Assembly (NCBI RefSeq): GCF_003286085.1
Contig: NW_020825500.1
Span: 1 to 64,000 of the forward strand
Direction: 5' to 3'
Length of the DNA: 64,000 nucleotides
DNA from: Drosophila persimilis
Lineage: Eukaryota > Arthropoda > Insecta > Diptera > Drosophilidae
In this document: one piece after another, positions 8,867-18,856 of the stretch
Numbering within the stretch: the stretch's first letter is position 1
How the letters are laid out: every line of letters begins with the position of its first letter
Program-made: the position numbers and the translations under genes
The notes under the pieces: model-generated
The model's database searches: none
Told to the model about the DNA's origin: nothing
The model's input: only the letters and a program-made list of their open reading frames with translations

Positions 8867-9272
8867 TGTTCAATATTTTTCCAAAAATCCCCGAAAGCAA
8901 TGAACTTATTAAAACAGGTAAAAATCCTCCTTTTTGGATGAGAACTTTTCTCTTAGAATTTATTGACCGTTTTGGACATGAAATAAGACGTAATACATTT
9001 TTATACTTTTTTAGAGCATATAGTTGCTTTTTTGATATCTTATGATTTCCTCGTAGAGTATTCAACACTATCTCCACTAATGCTTTTACTAACTCAATGT
9101 CACAATTACTTATAATTGCATTTCGAAGTTTATTATTTGCCCTTTTGAGCACATACAATAAATGTTTGTTCGCTTTCAGTCGATTTAGATTCTTTTTGTA
9201 AACCATTTTCATCTGAAAAGCAAACTGTATACTCAGAATTAAAAATATGTGTACGAAATCTAAGGAGATCAT
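8859..9272 (-). CDS. Small basic Polinton protein, probable virion core type (copy 1)
   Basis: The frame is 137 aa; the likelier start is Met21 or Met23 (MKMVYKKNLNRLK), giving about 115 aa, because the upstream part overlaps the ATPase gene. The basic body has a Leu-rich helix (LVKALVEIVLNTLRGNHKIS) and the end KVLIQKGGFLPVLISSLLSG. The combination LRGN plus KGGFLP near a hydrophobic C-terminus recurs in small proteins of Polintons and adintoviruses, which I recall as core or membrane-active virion proteins. The product is identical to 35242-35655. Its stop overlaps the start of the next gene by 8 bases. Confidence 0.65.
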   Translation of the reverse strand: MISLDFVHIFLILSIQFAFQMKMVYKKNLNRLKANKHLLYVLKRANNKLRNAIISNCDIELVKALVEIVLNTLRGNHKISKKQLYALKKYKNVLRLISCPKRSINSKRKVLIQKGGFLPVLISSLLSGIFGKILNNA

Positions 9273-9819
9273 TTATTCCCTGAGTAAGATCAATAAGTAA
9301 ATAACCATGTGGTTCATCTGTCACCTCCTTATATATTCTGAAGAGCTCCTGAGAATTTTCAGGATAAATTTGTCTTGCTAAGCATTGAAATTGTAGCTTA
9401 TCCCTAGGATTTTTGAACGCAACGATGTATTTTGTGTTTAGTGAAATATCTCGAGTATGTGATGATTTATGAAATATATTTTGTGTAACCACTATTACGG
9501 ATAAATTCCTGTGGTGTGATCCTTTTGTAAATAGCTCACAGACATTTTTATTAAATGCACCCATCATTAAGTCATCTAGTATTAAAAGAATAGGCTCATG
9601 ATTTTCATTTTCAATTGTTTCGGGAACTCCTTTATAGTATTCGATGGTATTAAAATTTGGCTTAGCATGCTCCTCTCCATAACACCAAATTATTCGATTA
9701 ATTGAAATGCTCAGCAAATCATTCCTTTTGTTTATTAAATTTTCTAAAAACGTTGTCTTACCAGATCCTGAAGGTCCGCAAATAAGCATTGTAAAAGGAT
9801 GTATAAATTGCTTAAACAT
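9133..9819 (-). CDS. Polinton genome-packaging ATPase (FtsK/HerA type), copy 1
   Basis: The protein is 228 aa from ATG. Walker A is GPSGSGKTT at residues 15-23. Walker B is ILLILDDLMMG, with the acidic pair near 82-83. A VVTQN motif about 40 residues later is the likely sensor. This is the DNA-packaging motor encoded by Polintons, adintoviruses and virophages; it would pump the genome into a capsid. The ORF overlaps the next small gene by roughly 70-140 bases in another frame, so the C-terminal end may differ after splicing. It is identical to the copy at 35516-36202. Confidence 0.9.
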   Translation of the reverse strand: MFKQFIHPFTMLICGPSGSGKTTFLENLINKRNDLLSISINRIIWCYGEEHAKPNFNTIEYYKGVPETIENENHEPILLILDDLMMGAFNKNVCELFTKGSHHRNLSVIVVTQNIFHKSSHTRDISLNTKYIVAFKNPRDKLQFQCLARQIYPENSQELFRIYKEVTDEPHGYLLIDLTQGINDLLRFRTHIFNSEYTVCFSDENGLQKESKSTESEQTFIVCAQKGK

Positions 9820-10063
9820 TTTTGGGCTATGATTTATTTATTAATATTTTATAAATGTTTTCTAACATCTAAGATATTCTAATTACGCGTCTCCTGATCG
9901 CGCTTTTTGGGGCAGTTTTTTTCTAAGTGAGTATCAGAGCCGCAATAATTACAATAAACAACTTGTGTGTATCCGCTTTTGTGAGGATCCTTTTCAAACA
10001 AACGCCTAAATTAATCCATTTTAAACAACTAGTTACTACAAGTGCTGAATATAAACTGAAAAT
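9820..10063 (-). pseudogene. Spacer with a broken CCHC mini-gene (9879-10019)
   Basis: The same 141-base frame as at 7975-8115, but codon 3 is TAA instead of TCA, so translation would stop after Met-Asp. The rest of the frame, including the CCHC knuckle, is unchanged. There is no other Met before the knuckle. The change is shared with 36262-36402. Confidence 0.75.
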
Positions 10064-10579
10064 CTAAACATATGAGTCACCATTACAGTACATAGCGTAG
10101 TTAGAATTTTCCAAGATAACAAATAGCTTAAATAAATTATTTAGAGCACATCTAAGAGGAATTTTTTTGTGGATTCTACAGTTTGTAAAAAAATTTGGAT
10201 AAAATGTGAGACTTTTTCCAATATCGATATCAATAATATTATTTGTTAAATACTTAGATAAAAACTTTTTTTTAATTTCACCACGTACAATAACGGTGCT
10301 AAATCTATTTAGTGGTGAAAGTATTTCACCTAAACTTAAATATGATATTTCACCATCTGACCATTCCAATCCATTTATGGTTTGACGATTAATATTTTGT
10401 TGTTTAATCATTTTATTATCCAATTCATTCAGATGATATGGTGGTTTGAAATGAAAGAAGTTTGGTGTTACTGTTCTGGTTTGCATAAACGCCAATTCCT
10501 TAATAAAAAGTTGTTTATTATTTCCAAAGACATATTGAAAATCAACTATAACGCTTGAATTCCTGTCGATTGTGTTCAT
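10064..10579 (-). CDS. Uncharacterised Polinton 171-aa protein, copy 1
   Basis: The protein is 171 aa from ATG. Visible segments are VIVDFQYVFGNNKQLFIKEL, FKPPYHLNEL, INGLEWSDGEISYLSLGEIL, a Lys-rich GEIKKKFLSKYL, and NCRIHKKIPLRCALNNLFKL near the end. The order (acidic residues in a first strand, a GxxKKxFL helix, then IIDIDIG) resembles families of transposon proteins with an RNase H-like or DEDD-exonuclease look; this is inference, not recognition. It is the first gene of the minus-strand cluster, opposite the bidirectional promoter. Identical to 36447-36962. Confidence 0.7.
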   Translation of the reverse strand: MNTIDRNSSVIVDFQYVFGNNKQLFIKELAFMQTRTVTPNFFHFKPPYHLNELDNKMIKQQNINRQTINGLEWSDGEISYLSLGEILSPLNRFSTVIVRGEIKKKFLSKYLTNNIIDIDIGKSLTFYPNFFTNCRIHKKIPLRCALNNLFKLFVILENSNYAMYCNGDSYV

Positions 10580-10687
10580 GTTGGTTTGAGATTTTGTAAG
10601 AAACTGAATGAGTCGTTGATGCCTATCTCCTTTATATACAGCCCAATTTAGTAAGAGTTCTTAGTTTTACAAAAGCATTCAACCCAA
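10580..10687. promoter_or_regulatory. Probable bidirectional promoter, copy 1
   Basis: The 108-bp gap separates two divergent starts. It contains CCTTTATATACAG (TATA-like, plus orientation) and a TTAGTTTT start-site-like region. It would drive the minus-strand virion gene cluster and the plus-strand 229-aa/integrase pair. Same as 36963-37070. Confidence 0.5.
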
Positions 10688-11377
10688 ATGGACACGCTTC
10701 AATCAAAAAGAATTAGGTCCACTAGAAAGAAGCAGGATCACGAAGTCATTTTCGGTCTCGAATATTATGTAGTACATAATTTAAAACTTAAATGCGGTTT
10801 TTCAACTACAAGAAAATTCACTCCAATGATATGGATGCAGCAAAGCAAAAACAATTTCGTCGGTTTAGATAAAGATGAATGGATGCAATTGGTTACATAC
10901 AAGGAGTATATCCAATTGAAACTTGATCAGTATGATTTTTTGATGCCTGATACAATTATAGACCATCCATTATTACCCACAATTAAGTGTAATTTTAGAT
11001 TTCGAAAATCAGATAAGCAGTATGTGTTTATAATAAATCAGTTTGGAAATAAAATTGAATTTGATAGTGAGTCCTGGAGATCGTTTTTAAGATTAGGCAT
11101 TTTTTTTACCACATTTTTATGTTGGAATACGATACTTAAGCAACAAATTATATACCTCTACTATAATAATATTATTCCTAAGTGTGCAGCCTTACAAAAA
11201 TTTGATGTTCAACTAGCTGATTTAGACGGTACTTATGATAGAAATGTGCAAATAGATTTAACCCGTTTATGCTTTGAAATTTCCAAAAAAATGTGTAATC
11301 AAATAAAACGCGATGTTCTTGAGTATAAGCAAACACTTTTAAATAAGCAATCATCCCAACATAACAATAGAAAATAA
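10688..11377 (+). CDS. Uncharacterised Polinton 229-aa protein, copy 1
   Basis: The protein is 229 aa from ATG and starts with a basic patch (MDTLQSKRIRSTRKKQDHE). It continues with KFTPMIWMQQSKNNFVGLDK and EWMQLVTYKEYIQ, which suggests a small nucleic-acid-binding fold but is not recognised. A hydrophobic stretch (LRLGIFFTTFLCW) lies near 140. It ends in a Lys/Gln/Asn-rich tail. It is the upstream partner of the integrase gene, 15 bases before it on the same strand, so the two may share a transcript. Identical to 37071-37760. Confidence 0.65.
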   Translation: MDTLQSKRIRSTRKKQDHEVIFGLEYYVVHNLKLKCGFSTTRKFTPMIWMQQSKNNFVGLDKDEWMQLVTYKEYIQLKLDQYDFLMPDTIIDHPLLPTIKCNFRFRKSDKQYVFIINQFGNKIEFDSESWRSFLRLGIFFTTFLCWNTILKQQIIYLYYNNIIPKCAALQKFDVQLADLDGTYDRNVQIDLTRLCFEISKKMCNQIKRDVLEYKQTLLNKQSSQHNNRK

Positions 11378-11392
11378 AAAATTATATTAAAA

Positions 11393-12316
11393 ATGAGTAA
11401 GCAACAAGTTGTTAATGAAATACATAAGCCTGCTAGAAGAAATTTTATTCGTCGTAAATTCGTACAAAAGGGAATTAATGACACGTGGCAAATCGATTTA
11501 GTTGAAATGATACCCTTTTATAAGGAAAACAAAGGATATAGGTACTTGCTGACAGTAATTGACACGTTCTCGAAGTTTGCATATGCAGTTCCCGTTAAGT
11601 CTAAAACAGCTTTAGATGTTTTATCAGCATTGAAGAAAATATTAAAAATATCTAAACATAAACCTAAAAATATTCAATCTAATCAAGGAAAGGAGTTTTT
11701 TAATGTAGCCTTCGGAGAGTTAATGAAAAAGAATAACATTAACCATTACCATACATATACACACCTTAAAGCATCTATTTGTGAACGTTTTAATAGAACA
11801 TTAAAAAATCGTATGTGGAAAATCTTTAGTATGCAGGGTAATCATACGTGGATTTATATCTTGCATGACTTACTAAAAGATTATAATAATTCATATCACC
11901 GTACTATAAAAATGAGGCCTATAGATGTAAACAAACAAAATGAAGAGTTTATTTTGAAAACAGCTTATAATATTTGTAAGGTATTTCCTAAACACAAGTT
12001 TTCCATTGGTGATCCTGTTAGAATAAGTAAATATAAAGGTATTTTTACAAAGGGCTATGATCCAAACTGGACAGCCGAAGTTTTTAAAATTTTAAAAGTA
12101 AAGTCTACTAATCCTGTAACATATGAGCTGGAGGACTATAAGGGGGAAATGATCAAAGGCTCATTTTATGATCAAGAACTCCAAAAAGTTAAAGATGAAA
12201 ATGCTTTCTTAGTGGAAAAAATACTTAGAAGGAAAAAAGAACAAGTTTTTGTTAAATGGTTAGGTTTCGATGAAACACACAATTCATGGATAGATAAAAA
12301 GAGTATATTAAAATAA
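11393..12316 (+). CDS. Polinton integrase with chromodomain, copy 1; second catalytic Asp replaced
   Basis: The protein is 307 aa. It shows a retroviral-type DDE core: Asp35 in WQIDLVEM, then QSNQGKEFF where Asp is expected at 97 but Asn is read (codon AAT), then Glu131 in ICERFNRTL. The C-terminal 35 residues form a chromodomain (EKILRRKKEQVFVKWLG, HNSWID). The N-terminal zinc domain usual in Polinton integrases is missing; only its last part (HKPARRNF) remains. The enzyme should join element ends to target DNA, but the Asp-to-Asn change would normally abolish catalysis. Identical to 37776-38699, so the change predates the duplication. Confidence 0.92.
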   Translation: MSKQQVVNEIHKPARRNFIRRKFVQKGINDTWQIDLVEMIPFYKENKGYRYLLTVIDTFSKFAYAVPVKSKTALDVLSALKKILKISKHKPKNIQSNQGKEFFNVAFGELMKKNNINHYHTYTHLKASICERFNRTLKNRMWKIFSMQGNHTWIYILHDLLKDYNNSYHRTIKMRPIDVNKQNEEFILKTAYNICKVFPKHKFSIGDPVRISKYKGIFTKGYDPNWTAEVFKILKVKSTNPVTYELEDYKGEMIKGSFYDQELQKVKDENAFLVEKILRRKKEQVFVKWLGFDETHNSWIDKKSILK

Positions 12317-12430
12317 TTAAGCACGCAAAATATTTATCAGATTTAATTTATTTTCGTGTATTTTTTACATTGAAATATAGTTTTAATTATACACAAATTA
12401 AAAATAATAATAATATAATGTTAAATTTAC
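12317..12430. other. Convergent 3' flanks of integrase and PolB
   Basis: AT-rich spacer between the plus-strand integrase stop and the minus-strand PolB stop. It probably holds both 3' ends; part of it was copied to 8179 onward. Confidence 0.5.
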
Positions 12431-15400
12431 TTATACCATATTTTGTGTATTATTACTAGCACCTAAAATATTTTTAATTTCATAGTGATTATGAGCTAAT
12501 GTTGAAATATTATCAGGTAATATAAATCTTTTGTCATCCTTATAATTTAGACTTATCTTATTTACAATTTCAGTATACATTTTATGACCTCTACTTCTAA
12601 TAACTCTCTGTTGTCCATAATAAGTTTTTTTATGTTTAATGCATTCAATATAATGAGTATGAGTTAATCGTTTAACTACTGACTTTTTTACGCCTTTAAC
12701 CTTTTTTACGTTATAGTCAGTGTTATCATCTTTAGCAATTAAATATGAGTATGCTTTCGCTTTTAATCCTGCAAACGACGTCATTATTTTTCCTGCATTT
12801 TCGTCTTTCATTAATCCAAGCTCTTTGATATTAGCGAGATTGATACCGAATCTGTTTGAGGCTAGGTAATTGGATGTATCAAAGCGATTAGGATTGAATT
12901 TAATTAAATCATAAAAATCTTCTTCTGATGATATAATAAATGAATCTGTATCCATATAGAGTATTTTTGATGATGGACATTTTACAGAATGAAAATTATA
13001 GAAATAGTCATACATTAACCATTTTGAAAGTTCTAGTACACTAACTCCAATGTATATGGGCTTATCATAAAAAATTCGGGACTTAGTTGATTCAATGGCA
13101 GCCAAATTATCTCCAAAGATTTCAACACTGTGGAAATTATGTCTTGCTATGCGTTGTCTAAACCCTGCTGAGTTTTGTCTTGACTCATAATGCTTAACTA
13201 ATGCAACCTCACGACGTTTTTCTACATTCTCCATTGTTTTACCGTAAACGGCATTAACCATTAATTTGTAAAAGTTTATCTCAAAGTCATTGCTAGCTAA
13301 TTTTCTAAGAGATGTATTGAGGTCAATATATGGTTTCAGCCAACAGGACTGATTAAATGATAAAACTCTAGATATTTTTTCTAAAATCATACCTTGCTCT
13401 ATACATAACTGTAGCTGCTTCAAATGAATTATATAGTTCTTTTTATCACTTAAGTCAGCTATTAGTTTTGTCTGCTTTCCTCCTGGTGGAATCTTATTTT
13501 CGGGGCAAAAAGGTAAACTATTATGCTTATTATGAATATCATCAGGATATCGCAAATCTACTTCTAAAATATATCCAACATCACTAGATGCCGATATGCT
13601 AAGAACGTTGAAAGATGAAATTTCATCGTTACTTAGAAATTTAAAATTAGAAAATGGAAGGGGTTGACTCATAGCCCATCCATATAAGTTGTTGGCGTCA
13701 ATATATGAAAGGAAATTTATGGGTTCGGTAGGCTTAAATTTATTATTTAAATATTTGTTATTTGCTGTTGCAATCCGTTGAGTGCATTGGGTCAATCCTC
13801 CACGAACAGCAGTTTTTAAAAAATTATAAATGTCAGGATCACTAACAAGTTCTAATTCTACTCTTGTGTATTTTAACATTGCATCCCATGAAACTGAAGG
13901 AGCAGTAACATAATTAATGGGGTCTAACCTGTACACTCGGGAACAAAGACTCCTAAAATTCTCAAATACATCAGCAAGAATTAAAACATCGCTTTCCAAA
14001 TATAATTTTAAATAATCTCTAATAGATTTGCAATTAAATGCGTTCCAAACCTTCTGGGCAAAGTTGTAGTCTTCAACACTACATTCCTCATCATTCAGTG
14101 AATTATAAAAATTATCTCGCGAAGGAAGCAGGGATTCATCAAATTTTTCAAAACTATCCAAATAATCATAGGGAAATACTCCCTTTCGTCGTAGCATATC
14201 AAATTTTTCACCTTGATATTTACTTCTCAAAATTTTAAAATTCGCTATGTTCATATAACTAGCGAGTTTTTCTAAGCTTGAATTTAAAAATCTATTTGAA
14301 TCTATATATCTAATTTTATATTGATGAAGATAAGATTCATCGAGCTTACAAATTTGAGTTAACGCAATATATAACTCTTTATTGCAAGGAATGGGTCTTA
14401 GTTCATCTTTTATTGACGTAACAAATAAATGTATATCATAACGAGATAAGTTATGAAAAACTACCGGGAAAAAAGGGATCGCTTAATCTAAATGTCTGTT
14501 TACACAGCTTATGAATAGGACCTACATATTGTCCTGTAAACTGATCAAAGAATTTTTCTCGATCATCATCAAAAATTTGTTTCTCGCAGGCATAGCATTC
14601 ACCGTGTTCCTGGTAATCCTCATCCCAAATGTTAAACTGATAGATTGGTTTTTTATAGGACTTCCAGTACTTCTCATAAAGTCCATCGGTTTTTATCCTA
14701 AGTGCTTGACAAAATTTTTGGATACAATCCGGTCCTGAAATAACGAAATCATAATGTTTATGAGTTTATTGCCTTTGCTGGAATGTTAAAATATTTACCT
14801 TCGTATGTCCACATCTCATTTAGATGTTCATTGTATTTATGTACAATATAAAATGATGCTGCACATGCTGTATGCCTCTGTGCCATAGTAGTTGATAATT
14901 TTGATGGATCATTAAGATTTATATCGTAATTTTCCAAAACTGCTTCGATGTCAGCATAAATTACTACTGGTGGAGATAGTTTTTTAGAAAAACTTTTGAA
15001 TACAGTTTTGGTATTAGGTTCAGGATACAAAGCAGCAACTTTTCCACACTCTTTAGTGTCATGTATAGTATTTGTTGTACTATAAAATTGCAAGCAGTTC
15101 TCGCAAAAATATGCCGTATTATGGGATTTACTATGTTGTGAATAACATAATTTTCTCATGCACGTTATATATGCATAATGCATCATTTGCATATTATCAC
15201 TATTAATTCCAAGCAAGTTTATGTGGTGAGTCCGAATTTTCTTAGTCCTCACTGTGGGTCCCACAACGTTTTTTCCATTCTCATCGACTTCATAAACATT
15301 GATGCTAAAATCCTCATTTGCTGATTCGAATCGCTTGATTCCTTTGCTTGTTATTGGAAACTCAATTCCGGAAAAATTTAATCTTACTCCTTCATAATAA

Positions 15401-16428
15401 ATGATGTCTTGCCGTATGTTTCCGCATCGATAGGATGATGGTATTGTTAACTTATCTCGGGAAATTTTTTTTAATGCTGCTGTTTGATATATAGTTTTAA
15501 GGTGTGTTCCATAGGCTAATGATGCTAAAACACACCACTTGAAACAAAAATCATCGTCATTTTTTACATTTATGAGTGCATTTCGTGACTTAATTTTTTT
15601 GGGAGCTTGGATAAACCTGTTTGCAGCGATATGCTCTAGTTTTATCATGGTAAGTTCAAAATATTTAAAACACTTTATTGCCCAACCTGAATCCTTCTCC
15701 TGGAATTCACTGCTGAGAGTTATCAAATTTTCTATTGTATCATTTAGATGATCATCAATCAGCTCGTTTTCATATATTGGTTTGTATGGAGTAATGAAAT
15801 GCTTCATTGTTTCTGTTAAGCTTTCATCATCAGTGTTTTTAACGTATAATCCTTATACTTTTAAATTGTATTTTATGGATCTGTACTCACTCATGCAGTG
15901 ACGCAATAAATTGATAATATCATTTTTGCAATCATAAAAAAACTCTTTTAAATCAATCTGTTCACTTTTATTTGAGTGAACACGATATGATTTTAAAGGA
16001 AATCGCGACTCCGTTGAAATTAAAATAACGTTTTCATTTTCCTCTAGTTGAGCTGCTCTTGCATTCTTATGTTTGTCCGACATCATATGGCGTCTTTCCC
16101 TAGACGAAGGGTAACTTTCACCGCAAATTGAACAATCAATAATCCTTAGGTCCATCGGAGTATCCAATCGAGGCCGTTTTGAAGCTCCTGACGTTGAAGG
16201 ACCTTGAAGATCACTTGAATTAGATCCTTTGCTCATAAGAATCTCAAAAGCATTCCTAGGTCCCAAGCATGCTTCATAATGACTATCAAACTCTATTAAG
16301 TCGATGGACTTAGAGCAAAGGTCACACACTACATTATTACGCAAATCAGAGCATCTCTCATAATGAGATTGAAACTCTGAAAAGTCAACGGACTTATCAC
16401 ACATGTTGCACTGAACTTTTGATGCCAT
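12431..16428 (-). pseudogene. Protein-primed family B DNA polymerase (PolB), full length but broken
   Basis: PolB replicates the Polinton genome. The N-terminal part (16428-15856) has zinc-finger-like units CNMC...HYERC, CDLC...HYEAC and CSICGES...H. The middle part (15855-14758) contains the exonuclease motif YADIEA. The C-terminal part has FHNLSRYD (Exo II, near 14450), YLESD (Exo III), DANNLYGWAMSQ (motif A), NAVYGK (B) and YMDTDS (C). Breaks are an in-frame TAA at 15853-15855, a frameshift near 14755, and a frameshift with probable small deletion near 14465. The catalytic core from 14464 to 12431 is open. This is the only copy in the window with the N-terminus. Confidence 0.92.
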
Positions 16429-16444
16429 TTTAAGTTTTATTTAT

Positions 16445-17200
16445 TATACCCGATACTCAAAATGAGTATTGGGGTATATTAGATTTGTGGTAAAAGTGGA
16501 TGTGTGTAACGTTCAGAAGGAATCGTTTCCGACCCCATAAAGTATATATATTCTTGATCAGCATCAATAGGCGAGTCGATTGAGCCATGTCTGTCTGTCC
16601 GTCTGTCCGTCCGTCCGTCTGTCCGTCCCCTTCAGCGCCTAATGCTCAAAGACTATAAGAGCTAGAGCAACGATGTTTTGGATCCAGACTTCTGTGATAT
16701 GTCACTGCTACAAAAATATTTCAAAACTTTGCCCCGCCCACTTCCGCCCCCACAAAGGGCGAAAATCTGTGGCATCCACAATTTTAAAGATACGAGAAAA
16801 CAAAAAACGCAGAATCGTAGAGAATGACCATATCTTTTAGACTGCAGAATCTGAATTGGATCGTATTACTATTATAGCCAGCATCAAGAAAACAATTTCA
16901 TTTTTTCTTGCCCTGTCTCTCTCTAACACACAGGTAGCATAGGCGGCTTTGCTTAGAGTAAAACATTAGCGCCTAGATCTCAGAGACTATAAAAGCTAGA
17001 GCAACCAAATTTGGTATCCACACTCCTAATATATCAGACCGAGACGAGTTTGTTTCAAAATTTCGCCACACCCCCTTCCGCCCCCGCAAAGGATGCAAAT
17101 CTGGGGATATTCACAAATCTCAAAGACTATTAACGCTAGAGTAACCAAATTTGGAATCCGCACTTCTCTTAGATCTCATTATAAAACGTGTATCTCAAAA
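16445..17200 (+). mobile_element. DINE-1/INE-1-like Helentron fragment, 3'-truncated
   Basis: Starts TATACCCGATACTC, followed by the family's conserved TTTCCGACCCCATAAAG block and a CTGT/CCGT microsatellite near 16593-16627. It matches 26839 onward until ATCTCAAAA at 17200, where Polinton DNA resumes; the 3' hairpin end is missing. It sits just 5' of the PolB start. Confidence 0.85.
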
Positions 17201-17376
17201 CCACTTTCACTATTGAAACAGGACTAAGGGTTTCCTTTTTAAATGGTATCTTTTTAGGCCCCTCCCAAACACCTTCTTAATCTTTTATATCCAAAACAAC
17301 AGTACCTGTTCACAAACCTGTTTCAAACGATTCCTACTGGGTCAATCTAATAATATGAGGGAAAGGTTACAACCTC
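17201..17376. other. Polinton right subterminal region, no gene
   Basis: About 175 bases between the DINE-1 fragment and the TIR. It contains AAACCTGTTTCAAACGATTC, a near-copy of a block inside the TIR (17428 onward), so a subterminal direct repeat exists. No coding frame is seen. This is the only place in the window where the right-side sequence next to the TIR survives. Confidence 0.5.
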
Positions 17377-17622
17377 TATTCTACCTGAAATCCACTTATT
17401 CTTTTTGTGTAATCCTCACGTGGAAGAAACCTGTTTCAAACGAATCCTATGATTCTCTTGTAATAAGAGGAAGTGAAATTCAACCAATCAAAAGTAAAAC
17501 AGAAAACATTTAAAATAAATAGTGGTTAAATGTGTTATATTTATTATATATGTACATATGTATATATTATTTTTAGAAAAATACATAAAATATTCTTATT
17601 TTATAAATATGTATTCGAATTA

Positions 17623-17976
17623 TTAAAATTTCGCCTCAGCTAATTTTACCGCAGCAATTAAGTCATCATCATCTTCGTCCCGAAGTAGTTCCTGGAGTTG
17701 AGATCTTTTATCATCATCCTGATTATCTACTAAATCGAAAATGTTGTCATCATCCGGGAAAATGTATGCTGGATTATCATTATTAGACGTTGCATTCCTT
17801 GGGTCATCGTCGTCATCATCCCATTTAATGTCACTTAACCAGGTCAAGTTGCTCTCGAGATAGGTTTGAGTCTTAATCCCAAAAATCAAGGACAGGTCTA
17901 CGGAGCTCGGCTGAGAGTCCAGATTTATGGTTGATTCCGGTTGGGAATCGATAAAAATGATTTCAAGGTCATCCAT
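17623..17976 (-). CDS. Highly acidic 117-aa protein encoded inside the TIR, copy 1
   Basis: The protein is 117 aa from ATG, identical in three copies (also 29433-29786 and 43512-43865). It has Asp runs (WDDDDDDPR, FPDDDNIFDLVDNQDDD, RDEDDDD) spaced by hydrophobic residues (LSLIFGI, TYLESNLTWL) and ends LIAAVKLAEAKF. The composition resembles a transcription activation domain or a histone-like-protein chaperone; there is no recognised fold. A TATA-like CTATATAATA lies about 50 bases upstream. Because it is in the TIR, each normal element would carry two copies facing inward from the ends. Confidence 0.7.
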   Translation of the reverse strand: MDDLEIIFIDSQPESTINLDSQPSSVDLSLIFGIKTQTYLESNLTWLSDIKWDDDDDDPRNATSNNDNPAYIFPDDDNIFDLVDNQDDDKRSQLQELLRDEDDDDLIAAVKLAEAKF

Positions 17977-18592
17977 CGTTGTTGAAAGATTACTAGTTTA
18001 TGTCCTAGCTGTTAGCTGTGAGTAGTTATTATATAGGCACTTTGCTATGGGACAGTGTTAGGTACACAAAGGAGGAATATAAATTATAGAGAAAGTAGAA
18101 AGGTTCAAGGGCATCGAAACCGTTTTTCAGGAAACACTTAAAAAATACCTCTAAACTATCACATTAGATTCATTGCAAAGGGATGACCTACCTGTTTGAG
18201 GGTTGTTTGAATCGCAACACGGGACCAATCGTAAAAACAGGTTCATTGACAGTAAGAGGGAGGAGAGAGAATATAAATGAGCGAAGGATCGATTTGAGAG
18301 GATTTTACATGGTTGAGAAACAGGATTGAGATCGAAGTTAGTTCACATTATCGCCGATAGGTGGCGCCACCAAGTAGTAAGGATACGGGACAGACGTATA
18401 TTTACTCTAAGTAGCATTAATTAATTTTGATGTCTTCCTATTATAATTTTATTCTTTGTGTGCTCCTATATATATCTCCATTAATTTGTGTTCTCTTACC
18501 ATTCAACCCTCTATTCGGACATCTAGATACCCAGGTTTCCAACCTATGTTTTCTATAGGATGTAAATTTCAGAAACTTCACACATTTGTTTT

Positions 18593-18743
18593 CCCAATTC
18601 AATGTTTATAAAATATCCTATAAGTATTTATTTAACTTGACCAGTTAATAACATAGCAGAAATTGGTTCCCAATTCAATGTTAATAAAATATCTTATAAG
18701 TATTTATTTAACATGATCACGTAATAACATAGCAATATGATGC
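18593..18743. repeat. 76-bp unit repeated twice near the Polinton tip
   Basis: CCCAATTCAATG(T)TTAATAAAATATC... begins at 18593 and again at 18669, with small differences. Mirror copies lie at the other TIRs. The adjacent CAACATGTTG palindromes occur twice before the terminus (18758, 18799). Such subterminal repeats can be binding sites for the integrase or terminal protein, but this is inference. Confidence 0.65.
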
Positions 18744-18856
18744 ACACTTACATTCAACATGTTGCCAAGCTGCACATGCTTAAGCAAATGTTGCTGCAAC
18801 ATGTTGCGAATTTGGTAATTCAGTGTAAAAAGCGACCGTCCCTTATCCTTACTACT

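Larger units (their letters stand above)
7920..18856. mobile_element. Polinton/Maverick copy 1, right-hand part
   Basis: From 8409 to about 13330 this runs collinear with 34792-39713 at a constant offset of 26383, with only scattered substitutions. It carries the ATPase, integrase and PolB of a Polinton and ends in a TIR (17377-18856) whose last bases are ...CCTTACTACT. Unlike copy 2 it keeps the PolB N-terminus and a genuine right end. The left part is cut by the mdg1-like element and by an internal rearrangement at 8170-8408. TACGTG at 18857-18862 is the candidate 6-bp target duplication; its partner is not visible. Confidence 0.9.
17377..18856 (-). repeat. Right terminal inverted repeat of Polinton copy 1 (1480 bp)
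   Basis: Inverted match to 28553-30032 (coordinates sum to 47409). The match stops abruptly at TAGAATA, so the true TIR is about 1.48 kb. The terminal bases are ...CCTTATCCTTACTACT. It contains the whole 117-aa gene and two copies of a 76-bp unit near the tip. Confidence 0.88.

Noticed and set aside
16593-16627. CTGT/CCGT microsatellite as an independent satellite
   Set aside because: It is an internal part of each DINE-1 copy and not a separate repeat.
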